The notes beneath the pieces were generated by a model. It was not told where the DNA came from and ran no database searches. It worked only from the letters and a program-made list of their open reading frames with translations. Shown in pieces: positions 52,811 through 63,206 of a stretch of DNA of 64,000 nucleotides (its first letter is position 1; each line of letters opens with the position of its first letter). Made by a program: the position numbers and the translations under genes. Origin of the DNA: Proteles cristata cristata (lineage: Eukaryota; Chordata; Mammalia; Carnivora; Hyaenidae); the NCBI GenBank assembly GCA_017311185.1, contig JAESUZ010004903.1, forward strand, positions 434,001 to 498,000, given 5' to 3'.

Positions 52811-53550
52811 GCTCTGAGTGAAGTCAGAGCACCCACACAACATGACAAATAAAACTGAAATCAAATTGCCACGTGAGGAAGCGCCCGTGGGCCAGCTGTC
52901 TGCTCCGTCGAGGCTCTGCAGGTCCAATGTCCTCTCAAGTGGGCTGCTGCACTCACATGCCCCGACCTGCTGTGGGGCCGCGTGCCTGGGCTTGCCCCGC
53001 TGTCTTGGAAAACCACTCTGTCCCAACAGCCTGTCCCTCCAGCACTGCTCCTGGGGGCCCTTCCCAAGCACTCCCATCAGCAACTCCTGCTGGAGCCGCA
53101 GCCTGGCTGTGATACACTGTCAATTTTAATAGCCAAGCAGATGTTATCAATATCTGGGCGATGCACCCATCATTCTTTTAGTGGTCTGAACGGGGGATGG
53201 TTTCCTTTTCCGTCCCCTCCTTCTCCATGCCTCCCTCCCCCCAGCTGGGGGCTTCCTGTCATTCTTCCAGAGGTGGCTGTTCTTCCCACAAGACTGTGTG
53301 GGGGCCTTCGGGCTAACATGATCTTAGTAGGTGGAGATAAACTCGGCTGAATATTTATGATCCTGCTTTTCGGGAAGAGCAGATTCTGGGTGTGCTGGGT
53401 TCAGGAAGTTGATGAAAAAGAGGGAGAAATCAAGAAACAGTTTCTGGGATGTGTGTGTGCGCACACACGTGTGCATTATCAACAACTATTTAACTTTGTA
53501 GATTCAAGGTTCTTACTAGAAGATGATACGTCCTACGATTAATTGATAGC
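52811..53550. other. Unique sequence with an alternating TG/CA palindrome
   Basis: GC-richer up to about 53260, where overlapping frames (up to 122 codons) lack domains. A 28-bp uninterrupted alternating purine-pyrimidine stretch lies at 53449-53476. Confidence 0.45.
53449..53476. repeat. Alternating purine-pyrimidine palindrome, Z-DNA-prone
   Basis: Every base alternates purine and pyrimidine. The central 16 bp GTGTGTGCGCACACAC (53453-53468) is a perfect palindrome. Confidence 0.85.
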
Positions 53551-53554
53551 TAAT

Positions 53555-53828
53555 CAGCCCCACCAATATTTATTGAGAACATACTATACATCTATGATTT
53601 AAATGCTGGTGACCCAGCAGTGAACAAGAAAGATTAACCCTGCTCTGCATGGAATTTTCCTAGCAGAGAGTGGAGACAGATAAGAAGAAAGTAAATAGTT
53701 AAGCACTTGAAATGTTGTCTGTAGTAATCTCTGCGAAGGAAATAACTATAATGCAGAGACTTCTGGGAACAGGGACATCTACTTTAGGAAGAGATCTCTG
53801 AGGAGGTGGCGTTAGAAAGATGCTTCCA
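53555..53828 (+). mobile_element. Ancient mammalian repeat, family not named
   Basis: 'atttattgagaacatactat', 'gctggtgacccagcagtgaa', 'caagaaagattaaccctgct', and 'gatctctgaggaggtggcgt' follow the well-known ancient repeat whose text runs 'gggaaggcctctctgagg'. A young SINE interrupts it at 53829. Confidence 0.6.
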
Positions 53829-54045
53829 GGGGTGCTTGGGTGGCTTAGTCGGTTAAGCGTCCGACTTTCTCTTAGGTCATGATCTCGCGGTTCGTGGGTT
53901 CGAGCCCCGCGTCGGGCTCTGTGCTCACTGCCAGCTCAGAGCCCGGAGCCTGTTTCAGTCTGTGGCTCCCTCTCTCTCTGATCCTCCCCTGCTCACGCTG
54001 TCTCTCTCTCTCTCCTAGAAATAAATAAAACATTAAAGAAAAAAA
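53829..54045 (+). mobile_element. CAN-SINE, young subgroup B
   Basis: Head GGGGTGCTTGGGTGGCTTAG, intact B-box-like GGGTTCGAGCC, the CTCACTGCCAGCTCAGAGCC and CCTAGAAATAAATAAA marks of subgroup B, and an A-tail. The 13-bp duplication AAAGATGCTTCCA (53816-53828) recurs with two mismatches at 54046-54058. Confidence 0.97.
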
Positions 54046-54059
54046 AAAGATGCCTCTAA

Positions 54060-55105
54060 AAAGGATAAGGGGAGAGCCAAGGGAAGTCAGTGGTGAGCCA
54101 CAGAGGCTTTTTCTAAAGGAGATGAGCTTGTATCAAACAGTGCTTCAGGAGCTTCACCATAGAAGGCTCTAGAAGCTGTGGCTTGTCAGAGAATCATGCT
54201 GTAAGCCATCCATTGCATGTGATGAGTGGACTTCTCCTTTTTGCATCTAAAATGATTCTAGTTATGTGTCATCCTTGGACGAGTTAGGGAAAGAGTCACT
54301 CAAATAATTTTCTGGGTCCTGTGGTGCAGATGAAAAGTTCGAGGTGAGAAATGCTTTGAACATTAGAGACTATGACCTCACCGGAAACCCGGGACATGCA
54401 ATGATGGGGAGAAGAAGGAAGTGGAAACAGAGACGTCTGGGACGCATCACCCGGCTCAGCCGGTCTCCTTCACGGGAAGTGGGCATCCTGATGCCTCCCT
54501 GGAAAGAGTCCGGGGAAGGTTGGGATGAGACAAGACAGGGACACGTGCTCAGTGCAGTGCCTGGGATCAGGAGCATGGCCTAGTGTCATGAGACGGGGGC
54601 ACGTCTAGAGGCGGGAGACTGCAAAAATCTCACAATCCCACACTTTCCAGAATGTAAAACTGTCATGGAAGCCAAAATGCCATTTAAGGACCAGACTCGG
54701 AAACACACATACACACAGACACAGCACTCCATCCCTTCATGTACCACAATCTTACTGTCAGTAACAGGCATGCCGTTCCCTCTGTTCCAAACACAAGATC
54801 CACAGTCCACGCCGATTTAGCCATGGGAGAGCTGGGCGTGGAGGTTCTGTGGCCAGAAATTTTGCTGTTCAGGGTTTTGTGCCACCCTCCATGTCCCACC
54901 TCCCCATGCACATCTCTGATGGTCCGTTTGTGACCCTGGCTTCACCATAAAGTGCTCCAAGGGCCAAAAATGTTCCTCGACCGCTTGGCAAACTTCTGTT
55001 ATTTTTCTAACACACCATAATGAATTCTTCCACATTCTTCCATATGCTCCAATGGACAGAGGCATTCATGCTAAGAAACTCACTTGCAACTAACTGCTTT
55101 ACACT
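54060..55105. other. Unique sequence, no gene recognised
   Basis: The first 100 bases ('gggagagccaagggaagtca') may continue the ancient repeat. The rest has no family or coding evidence. Frames of 64-82 codons overlap on both strands near 54590-55065. Confidence 0.4.
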
Positions 55106-55109
55106 TTTA

Positions 55110-55260
55110 TCACAATGAATCATAATTGCCTGGTTCCTTCTCTTGCCTGTTACTTGACTGAGAGCTTCAGAGGACTGAGTTCTTATTTATTTTGGTTTGC
55201 TTTGTGCTGTTGCTGTCTGGCAATAGTTATCTGTTGAACAAATAAATACAACTAAGAAGC
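55110..55260 (+). mobile_element. L2 3'-end fragment
   Basis: 'actgagagcttcagaggact', 'gctttgtgctgttgctgtct', and 'tatctgttgaacaaataaat' resemble the L2 terminus. Confidence 0.5.
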
Positions 55261-55264
55261 GAAC

Positions 55265-56620
55265 AAATGAACCCCAAACCACATTTGCACACCCAACATA
55301 TGAGCTCACGCATAAACCCCCCACTCATGGATACTCCCAATCACACTCAGATATACATCCACACACATGCCACGTGTGTGAGTTGCACACACGGACCTGT
55401 CTCTTCCTATCTCGCAAGTTGCTCTGTACGCCATTCAACATCCCCGCGTCTCTCTGCATGTAGATAATTCTCTCTAATTCCAGGTGCCTGGCTGGCTTTA
55501 TATGGTGGCGTCCTGGTCTGAACCAGATGAAAGAGACCACACCAGAGATTTTAGAGCCCTCTGTTCTTCAAAGCTCACTGTTGGCACCCAAGGCCAGGTT
55601 CTCAGCAGGGGTGAAGGTGGTTCATGGGCCTGATTCTGAGGCCTATCTTGGATGAGTCAGAACTCAACATCAGCCATCAGGGAAGACTTAATCTATTTAA
55701 TACATGCTCCACTCTGGAGTCCCAGATGGTGAAGAGGCCAGAGCAAAGATGTCAAACTGTGTGTGGTCTTTAAATAGCCCTTGATGTCTGTCACAAGAGT
55801 TGAGCCTGGGGCCTGGATCCATTCCAGTTGGTAATTGATAATTCCAACTGGTAATTACGTGCTCTGGGTAGTTTCGGTTGGCGTTCCGCACATCCTGTCC
55901 TCAAATGGCGAGAGGTGTTCCCGGGTTTCATGCCAGAGGTGGCTCCATTTCAAGCCCCATAAAGTTTCTAAATACCTTTGGAATGCTGCAGGATGAAAGA
56001 TGCTATCCTCGTTAAACACATGGGCTTCTCAAAAGAAAACCCATTACTCTCTGATAATGACAATTTTTCCTGGTCCTTATGTTCCTTGTTAAAGGAAAAT
56101 GTCAATTAATAAAGAACACACACATATAACCCTTCCCAGGAATTAGCTAATTATGTCAACCAATGTCCTAGGGGCCAAACAAGTAATCTGCTTGCAAATT
56201 ATTATATTCTTCAGAATATATAGAGACATTCTAGATTGCCTTGATGCCTTTCTTCTTTGTTTTTCTTTCACACTTTTTGCATTCTAATTACTAAATGCCC
56301 ATGGATTGAGGTCTGCTCATTTGTCTCTTCCTGGCATATACCTCCATTCAAGAAGACACAGGCCTATTTCTACCCTTTGTAGAATGGACACTGGCCAGGG
56401 ATTTATGATAGTCATACCAGGAATAAACCTGGAGCCTTCCTGTTCCTGTTCTCTCAAAGGAATCCCAAAGTAAAATACAGTTAAAAACATGAGGTGTTGA
56501 TCACAGATGTGAGCAAGTTCAAGACTCAGGAGATATAAAGAGTCCTACTTGGAGTGGCCCTTCCCCACAAATTTCCTTATTTCCTGAAAACGCATCTGGG
56601 TCTGTAACGAACACATACAC
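55265..56620. other. Unique sequence with a short inverted repeat
   Basis: Includes an imperfect CA/CAT patch near 55340-55390 and an inverted pair CCAGTTGG/CCAACTGG at 55824-55851. No gene is recognised. Confidence 0.4.
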
Positions 56621-56624
56621 AACC

Positions 56625-57110
56625 CAACCTATGCATTTAGCTCTCTGTTGCTGTGAGACAAACCACCCCAAGGTGCAGCGCCCCGAAAAAACAGCACTTT
56701 TTTTTTTTTTATTTCTCAGTTTGTGGGTTGACTGGGCTCATCTGGGCAGATCTTGTGCTGGTCTCACCCATGGTCCCTCTCACAGTTGAAGTCAGGTGGT
56801 GGCTGGGGCTACTGAAGACGGGGACCTGAGATGGCTCTTCCCTTCCACGTGCTGTCTCAGGGCCATTCCTTTCTGTGTGGCCTCACCAAGTGGTCCTCAC
56901 CCAGTGGTCTCTCCCACTGAGCAGCAAGACTTCTTCCCCAGTGGCTAAGACTCCCAGGTGTGAACATTTCAAGAAGAAGCAGAAGCAGCCAGGGCTCCCT
57001 CTGCATTTCATAGTTCAATAGGACTGCGGGCTAGCTCAGGTTTAAGGTACCACACTGGTCTGTGAGAGACGGAAGGTGTGGCTTACTGGGGGCCACTGTT
57101 GGAGAAGAGC
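56625..57110 (-). mobile_element. MaLR-like LTR remnant
   Basis: It starts 'tttagctctctgttgctgtg', then 'agacaaaccaccccaaggtg' and 'ttatttctcagtttgtgggt', 'tgactgggctcatctgggca', 'gatcttgtgctggtctcacc'. This is the reverse orientation of the same LTR-like family as at 34915. A poly(T) run of about 15 lies inside at about 56697-56711. Confidence 0.5.
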
Positions 57111-57114
57111 TGCC

Positions 57115-57400
57115 ACACCGTCACTATTTATCTTACCAACCTTCACCAAGGGCCTCTAGTCACACTTGACTGTGGGTTCTTCGTCTCATGCTCACTCCAC
57201 TCATACCTGGCGCTTCCTCTTCTCTGGCCCGTCTCTCCCTCTATCCTGTTTCTCACTTTGGGTTTTGGTTTCCTGCTTTTCCTTCATGGCCTCAATACTG
57301 ACCTTTCCCCTATGTTGAACTTCACTGACAGCTCATAATAACCTCTCCTCTCTTCACTTGAAATCTGATAGGGATTCCATCCAACTTCAAATCAAGTATT
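57115..57400. other. Unique sequence, no gene recognised
   Basis: A plus frame at 57078-57338 has a hydrophobic, leucine/phenylalanine-rich composition caused by CT-rich DNA, and it begins in the LTR remnant. I do not call it a gene. Confidence 0.4.
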
Positions 57401-57404
57401 GTTA

Positions 57405-57690
57405 AAAGAAAACAAAACAAAATTGAGAAGTGGTATCTATAATACTATTCTGTTCGTTTTAAGAATGTAAATGAATAGTCGCCTATGCTTATATAAGTTT
57501 GTGTCTACACATAACATAAACTATATGGGTACATACACAGTATGAAGATTTCCAACACCGATTTCCTAGGCAATATTTGGATGCTGAGAAAGGGGTAACA
57601 GGTAACTTTTTAATTTTATACTCTTCTGTATATTAAAAAGTTTCCCAAAGAGTTTGCACTTCTTTTGTAATAAAAATTAATGTAGAAGTC
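57405..57690 (+). mobile_element. L1M-type 3'-end fragment (weak)
   Basis: 'gcttatataagtttgtgtct', 'gaaaggggtaacaggtaact', 'tttttaattttatactcttc' and 'tgtatattaaaaagttt' fit an old L1 3' UTR. Confidence 0.45.
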
Positions 57691-57846
57691 TAATTCAATT
57701 TTAGGAAATATTTGCTGAGCTTCTAATAGGAATAAGACCCCATTCTTGGACTGGTGATTCTAAAAGTGGTAAGACACAGTCTTTTAAAATTTTTTTCCAA
57801 AGAAATTCTCAGCTATTTCAGCCATTTAGAAACACACACAAAGGTA

Positions 57847-57902
<56 letters not shown>
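57847..57902 (+). repeat. (CA)n microsatellite, the longest in the window
   Basis: About 28 pure CA units occur between 'aggtag' and 'gaagtac'. It encodes the histidine/threonine run in the surrounding open frame, which is an artefact. Confidence 0.98.
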
Positions 57903-57904
<2 letters not shown>

Positions 57905-57905
<1 letters not shown>

Positions 57906-58805
57906 GTACCTTGCACACAGCACATACCAATCATTAAGTAACAGTATTCAACATACATCAAACAAGGGCCAAAACATGCACAATGTTTACAAAATCCAAA
58001 CTGGGGCTAAGAAGTTAGTATTCTCAATTTTAAAATCAAAAGAGCATGACCAGGCTCTGCTTCTTCCCTTTCATCCCTGTGTTCAGTATGGAGAATCTTC
58101 TGGCATACTGATGCCAGACTCTGGCTCACTGAGCCAGCTGTGTGCTGACTAACAGCAGCCCAGGTAGTAACTGCCCACCCTGCTCAGGTGTGTCTCCAGC
58201 CCATTGATTGCCAATCTCCCAGAACCCCTATCTCTCCAAGTGACCAGGATGAAGCCCAGGGGTCATTCCCAGATCATACAGATTTCTGAGAACATGCTCT
58301 TTCTTGAAATGGTGATGTAATGCGGAGGAAAGTTTCAGGGCTGATCAATGGCAGCGAGGACTCTGTCAGGATGTACAGTAATTTGACTCAGCTCAATAAA
58401 TTGAGCTTCTGGGGCAGGAAAAAGACCCCCGGGTTCTAAAAATGCTTGTGCAAAGAACACTGTGCTCTTCCGTCTCCTCTGCCTAGCCCATTTCCCTTAA
58501 AGCACCGCCGTCTTGCTATTACTAAGGCTCACACCAGTGGGATGGATCCTAGTGGAAACATATTGGGCATATTGAAAAGCCCATTGATTTGTAGCCTTCG
58601 CTGAGCCTACCATTCTGTCTGACAGGAGCTCTGAGCACCCGTGAACACATGCTCCCCATATGCCCGCTAGAGGCCCAGCCATCAGTTGTGACCCTTGCAC
58701 CACTCAAGGCAGAAACAGTGTTAGGGAGCATCCTTCCGTTGGTGCTCAGTCGGTCCCAAGGACTCGGGGATCAGAGCAAGGCCTCCTCAAACAGGAAAGA
58801 CTGGA
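57905..58805. other. Unique sequence, no gene recognised
   Basis: No assigned repeat. Overlapping frames (58497-58731 minus) have no domains. Confidence 0.4.
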
Positions 58806-58809
58806 GGGG

Positions 58810-58960
58810 GCCGACGTTGGCACTTTGAGCTAAAACGCGGCACATGTACCGTTTGCCATGACCCCATGAGGTCGGTTCTGTGAACAGTCCCATGTTTCAG
58901 AAGACAAAACTAATGCTCTGAGATATTAAGTCGTCTGAGCCTTTAATTAAAGCCTGAGTG
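58810..58960 (-). mobile_element. MIR fragment
   Basis: 'gacgttggcactttgagct', 'ccatgaccccatgaggtcgg', 'catgtttcagaagacaaaac' and 'gagatattaagtcgtctgag' follow reverse-complement MIR. Confidence 0.55.
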
Positions 58961-59084
58961 TTTACGCAAACCAGCCAGGAACACTCCATTTGTATCCATT
59001 CCCACATACGATTTTGTTCAAACACAAGACTCTTCTGCCAAAATCAGGAATGTCCTGAACCCTCTGAACTAGACTATCCATTCA

Positions 59085-59195
59085 TTCTTTCTGTTTTACA
59101 GACAAAGGGCCTCAAGCTTAGAGACACAGACAGAGTTGCCCAAATCCACAGGCCACTAAGCAGTAGGGAAAGAAATGAAGCTGAGGTCGAACAAT
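59085..59195 (-). mobile_element. MIR fragment
   Basis: 'ctgttttacagacaaagggc', 'ctcaagcttagagacacaga' and 'ttgcccaaatccacaggcca' match the reverse-complement MIR middle. Confidence 0.55.
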
Positions 59196-59199
59196 CATC

Positions 59200-59960
59200 A
59201 TGATATCAGCTTGTAGTGACTGAAGCCACATACTGTGTGTTGGGTGCCATGCTCCTCACATAGGGTGTGATCTCATACTTAGGACCCAACACGACAGAGT
59301 TCAGAACATCGCACCTCTCTTGTGGGGTCACCATGAGCATTCAATGAGGCGAGGGACTTTTTAACCCTCCGGCGTGTTTCTCAATGGGCAAAGATCTTGC
59401 TCTAAGATCAACTAAGACCATAGAACATCCTATCCACAAAAACTGACATGAATCTTATTCTCACGCGGTATCCAGAAATACATCGTATCTGGTAGGCCTC
59501 TTTAACTGTGCACACTCAGTGTGTGTGTGCGTGTGTGTGTGTTCACACGCACACACAATTAGTAAGGGCATATGTTAAAGTGATGACTTTCTTTCTCCTT
59601 CAAGAAACTTGAATTGCTTGTGAAACCTTTAATAGAGATTAAATAGCTGATAATCAGCTTTTACCATGTTATTGACCCTTTCGACATTTGTCTTAGTGAT
59701 CTCCTGCATCTGAAATGATGTGTAGCCTGGGGGATCAGTTCCTTGGACTGGTCATGGGAAAATTCTACCCCTGTCTCAGCCCTGTCTGGGGCCAAGGGGT
59801 TGGGGCAGAGGTAGGGTAACTCCAGCTCACTGCCTCACCCCTCTGTATCTTGCTCACAAATCCCTCAGAAATGCCACTTATTAAATAGCAGCAAGACAGT
59901 CTGGTATCTATGTGGCCATTCAACCTTCCATATCTCATGTTGGCCTGAGAAATAGAGGTG
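59200..59960. other. Unique sequence with a TG/CA hairpin
   Basis: A perfect 14-bp inverted repeat lies at 59522-59557. The rest is unassigned, with a weak MIR-like part at 59210-59380. Confidence 0.45.
59522..59557. repeat. TG/CA inverted repeat with 8-nt loop
   Basis: TGTGTGTGCGTGTG (59522-59535) pairs perfectly with CACACGCACACACA (59544-59557) across the loop TGTGTGTT. It is also mostly alternating purine-pyrimidine. Confidence 0.85.
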
Positions 59961-59964
59961 GTTA

Positions 59965-60170
59965 GGGAATAGCATGGTCAAGTTCAAAGACATGGATAAT
60001 AGCAGCTCCAACATCTGCAACCTATGGGACCTGGGATCAAAGATTTAGTCTCACCGATCCTCTCTTTCTCACCTGTAAAATCAAAACAATAGTAGACTCC
60101 CTCCACCAGGCCCAGGCTGGTGCTAAGTATCACATGAGCTCCATACGTGTTGGCAACACTTCCTTCCCTT
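59965..60170 (+). mobile_element. MIR
   Basis: 'gcatggtcaagttcaaagac', 'caacctatgggacctgggat', 'ctcacctgtaaaatcaaaac' and 'gtgctaagtatcacatgagc' follow plus-strand MIR. Confidence 0.6.
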
Positions 60171-60176
60171 AGACGG

Positions 60177-60312
60177 AGGATCTCAAAGCATACTTCCCAA
60201 ATCAGCAAGTTCGGAAAGGCAAATTCTTAGGCGCCACCCCAGGTCCACTGAATCAGCAGCTCTGGGGGCGGGGCCCAGCCATCTGAATTCTCTGATGCAC
60301 ATTCAAACCCAA
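60177..60312. mobile_element. MER5A-like hAT fossil
   Basis: 'ggatctcaaagcatacttcc', 'aggtccactgaatcagcagc', 'tctgggggcggggcccagcc' and 'gaattctctgatgcacattc' match MER5A in order. Confidence 0.75.
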
Positions 60313-60429
60313 AAATGCCTTCCTTACACTACGGCCACTTTGCAGCTCACACTTCTAGCCCTGGCCGTCAGGAACTTCTCTCCAGTACCTCTGAGTCTAC
60401 ATCTGCTCTTCTCGCGAGGTATCATTCCA

Positions 60430-60715
60430 CATCCCTTTTGTACTCCCTTCTCCTCCCCAGAGAACTCCCCTCAGCTCTCAGATATTTACTTAGAAGTCAC
60501 TTTATCCAGGAAGCATTGCCTGGACGGCCCTGGCTGAATCCGATGGCCCCGAGTCCTCTGTATTTCTGTTCCACATATAGAAGACCGCAGAAGGCTTGTG
60601 GGTCTACATGATCTGTCTCCCTAACCAAACTGTAAGATTCCTACGGGCAGGGCTCATGTCAGTGTCGTCCCCAGGGACGAGCAGGTAGGTGATCGATTAA
60701 TGAAGCGACTGTTCT
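60430..60715 (+). mobile_element. L2 3' end
   Basis: 'ctttatccaggaagcattgc', 'ctaaccaaactgtaagattc', 'ctacgggcagggctcatgtc' and 'gtcgtccccagggacgagca' keep the L2 order from the last coding remnant into the 3' UTR. Confidence 0.68.
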
Positions 60716-60959
60716 AACATTCAACCCCAAGGGACCATCTTCCTTTTGCTCTCAAGACTGCCTTCCTCCATCAGGCCTTCGACTCATCTCAAACACACAC
60801 ACTTCTGCCCTTCCCTGGCCCCTGCAGGACTTGGGATCTGACCCAGGGAAGCAGTCTCTGGATCGTACAGATGAACTATCTCTAACGGGGGCAGGATTGT
60901 CTCTGTTATCTGAAGGTTGTATCCTGGCCCAGCATCTGGACATCAGAAGAACTGAACCA

Positions 60960-61035
60960 ATTTATGAAATTTGTTTCTGTATATGTCTCTAGTAGCACAG
61001 AGTGGACACTCAGTAAATAGATGCTGATCTGGTGA
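60960..61035 (+). mobile_element. L2/MIR 3'-tail fragment
   Basis: 'gtagcacagagtggacactc' and 'agtaaatagatgctgatctg' match the L2/MIR tail. Confidence 0.45.
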
Positions 61036-61039
61036 AAAG

Positions 61040-61700
61040 TAAGGTGTCTGAAAAGTAAGGAGATGACACGGTGTCTGAAAGTCCAGCAAACCCAGTTATT
61101 AATCGTTGACTCTCACTGAGGGAAAAAGGAATGTCTGAAGAGAAGAGACCCCTGTGTTATGCCCTTTTAAACTCGGGGAAAGGAGAGGAAAAAATAAAAT
61201 CTATATATAAAATAAGGGAAAGGGGAGTAAAGGGTAAAAATAAGAAAATATAGCATGGGGTAAGTTATTGAAATTAATGCACAACAATTTACTGAATTAA
61301 TATCAGGAGAATGCCATGGATAACATATGACATACACATCCCGCATCTCTGCCCATGTGGACAGCATGGTTTAGGGAAAGACTGATATATTACAAGCAAT
61401 GTCAACAAGAACTCACAGGTTGTTTTGAGCTGTTGGAACAAAGAAAGTAGTCTGGGAAGTCTCCCTGGAAGAGCAAGAGCATTGTGTACCAAACTAACCA
61501 TGAGAACAAAGCAGGGAGATGATGAAACATGCGGATGAGAGAGCCGTTCTGCAGGACCATCCCCAAGCATGAGCAGTGCTGTGCGAGGTGACAGGCTGAA
61601 TGCGGGCCGCAGAAGGAGGACTTTCCCCTAGAATGGCCCATCGTTGAGGGCTCCTCACCTCTCCTGCCCCGAGCTATGAGGAGGGCTCCTATCTTAATCC
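61040..61700. other. Unique sequence, no gene recognised
   Basis: AT-rich, with short overlapping minus-strand frames at 61167-61641 that lack domains. Nothing is assignable. Confidence 0.4.
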
Positions 61701-61707
61701 TAAACTA

Positions 61708-61868
61708 ACACTTCTCAAACATCATCCAGTGAAGGGCCTATTAAACTGCAGACTTATGGGCCCCACCTCTAAAGTTTCTGGTTCATTGGGTCTGGGGTGG
61801 AGCTCTAGAATTTCACTTCTCTAAACTTTCTGGGTGATGCTGAGACTACTCCCCAGACGGATATCAAG
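61708..61868. mobile_element. MER5A hAT fossil
   Basis: 'acacttctcaaacatcatcc', 'cttatgggccccacctctaa', 'agtttctggttcattgggtc', 'tggggtggagctctagaatt' and 'ctgggtgatgctgagactac' match MER5A nearly end to end. Confidence 0.85.
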
Positions 61869-61869
61869 T

Positions 61870-62578
61870 CCTAGGCAAGACTGTTAGAGCAAGCAAGAAA
61901 ACCCTGGGCACAGGCATCTGGAACACTCTGGAAGCCAAACCGCTCCCCAGTCTGACCGTGGCCTGCCAAAGTCAGAAGCCCGACGGCAAAGCCAGCAGGG
62001 GACCTGCCCTGCACCCTGCAGTCTCCCAGCCCCAAGAACTCACACTGGGCCCAAAAGATTGCCAGGGCCTTCAGTGTACATGTAGATACCCGAGACTTGG
62101 CTCCCGTTGAAACAAACGCTGTCTGCATTAATTATCCCATCAGCGAGGGACTCGGAGGAATCACCGTGGTGAATGACAAAGCCTCCTGGCCCAGATGCGG
62201 ATTCCAAATGGGGCAGCTCTGGGTTCCAAATGCGGCATTCCCTCTGATGAGCCTTGTGCAGCTCTTCATCACTGCCGATGTTAACACCTTAATCTGCGTT
62301 TCTTCATCTTTGAAGTGGGGATGAGGTTGCTTTATTGTTTTAGGTACGGGTGCCCGGTTGCTGCTTATTAAATGCTAATTAGTACATGATAAGTGCAATT
62401 AGAGGGTCAGAGCTCCCTACTAAACCCTCCCGGCAGCTAAGCCGGCCACTCCGAGGAGAACCAGTTCCCCAGCTTGAGGAGAGTAATTGGGAAGCAAAAC
62501 AAGTCTTGAAGGTTCGTCCCCACATTCCAGCCGTTGTTGAGATTTTGTGGCTTTTTTTACATGGTACATTTATCTTAT
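61870..62578. other. Unique sequence, possible conserved non-coding element
   Basis: No gene or repeat. It contains clustered homeodomain-type motifs: 'gcattaattatccc' near 62126, and 'ctaattag' and 'gcaattaga' at about 62375-62405. Whether it is conserved cannot be judged from one genome. Confidence 0.35.
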
Positions 62579-62580
62579 AA

Positions 62581-62795
62581 CTTTTTATTTTAAGTGCATT
62601 TATTTATTTTGAGAGAGAAAGAGAGTGCAAGCCAGGGGTTAGGCAGGAAGGCAGGGAAAGAGAGAGAATCCCAAGCAGCTTCCGCACCGTCATCATGGAG
62701 TTCGACGCGGGGCTCAAGCTCACAAACCATGAGATCACGACCTGAGTTGTAACCAAGAGTCAGATGCTTAATGGACTGAGCCGTCCCGGTGACCC
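62581..62795 (-). mobile_element. CAN-SINE, older subtype C
   Basis: Diverged minus-strand copy. Head GGGTCACCGGGACGGCTCAG, then 'ctgactcttggttacaactc', body 'gaagctgcttgggattctct', and A-tail seen as 'tttttattttaagtgc'. Confidence 0.92.
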
Positions 62796-62796
62796 A

Positions 62797-63010
62797 CGTT
62801 GATTTTATACCTAATTTCTTCCCTTCCCCCTGGAGAGCGGGCACCTCGTAGGTATGCCCGTGACAACAGGAAGGGTTGCGTGTCTTGCTTGTTGGCTCTG
62901 TTGCATGTGGAGGGGGTATGTTGCATGTGGAGGCATGGCGTCATCTGCTCAAGGTCCTGGAGACGGGAGACATCTTGCCCTTGTGAGCGGTGCAAGGATT
63001 CTGCATGTTT
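62797..63010. other. Unique sequence, no gene recognised
   Basis: Includes a 15-bp direct repeat ('gttgcatgtggaggg' and 'gttgcatgtggaggc' near 62900 and 62920). No family is assigned. Confidence 0.4.
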
Positions 63011-63011
63011 T

Positions 63012-63206
63012 TTTCAGATTCCATAGAGAAGTGAGATTATACAGAACGTGTCTACGTGCGTCTGACTTATTTCACTCGGCATAATGTCTTCCAGGTTCAA
63101 TCACATTGTTGCAAATCACGTGATTTCCTTCTTTTTCCCAGCTGAATAATATTCTGGGGTGTGTGTGTGTGTGTGTGACATTTTCTTTATCCATTCATGC
63201 ATGATA
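63012..63206 (-). mobile_element. L1 3' region, inverted 5' part
   Basis: On the plus strand it reads antisense L1: 'cagattccatagagaagtga', 'gtctgacttatttcactcgg', 'cataatgtcttccaggttca', 'gctgaataatattctggggt', a (GT)n, and 'ttctttatccattcatgcat'. It switches orientation at about 63205. Confidence 0.85.

Noticed and set aside
53829..53905. tRNA-Lys-like sequence with A- and B-box text
   Set aside because: It is the head of a CAN-SINE, followed by the SINE body and A-tail and flanked by target duplications. It is not a tRNA gene.
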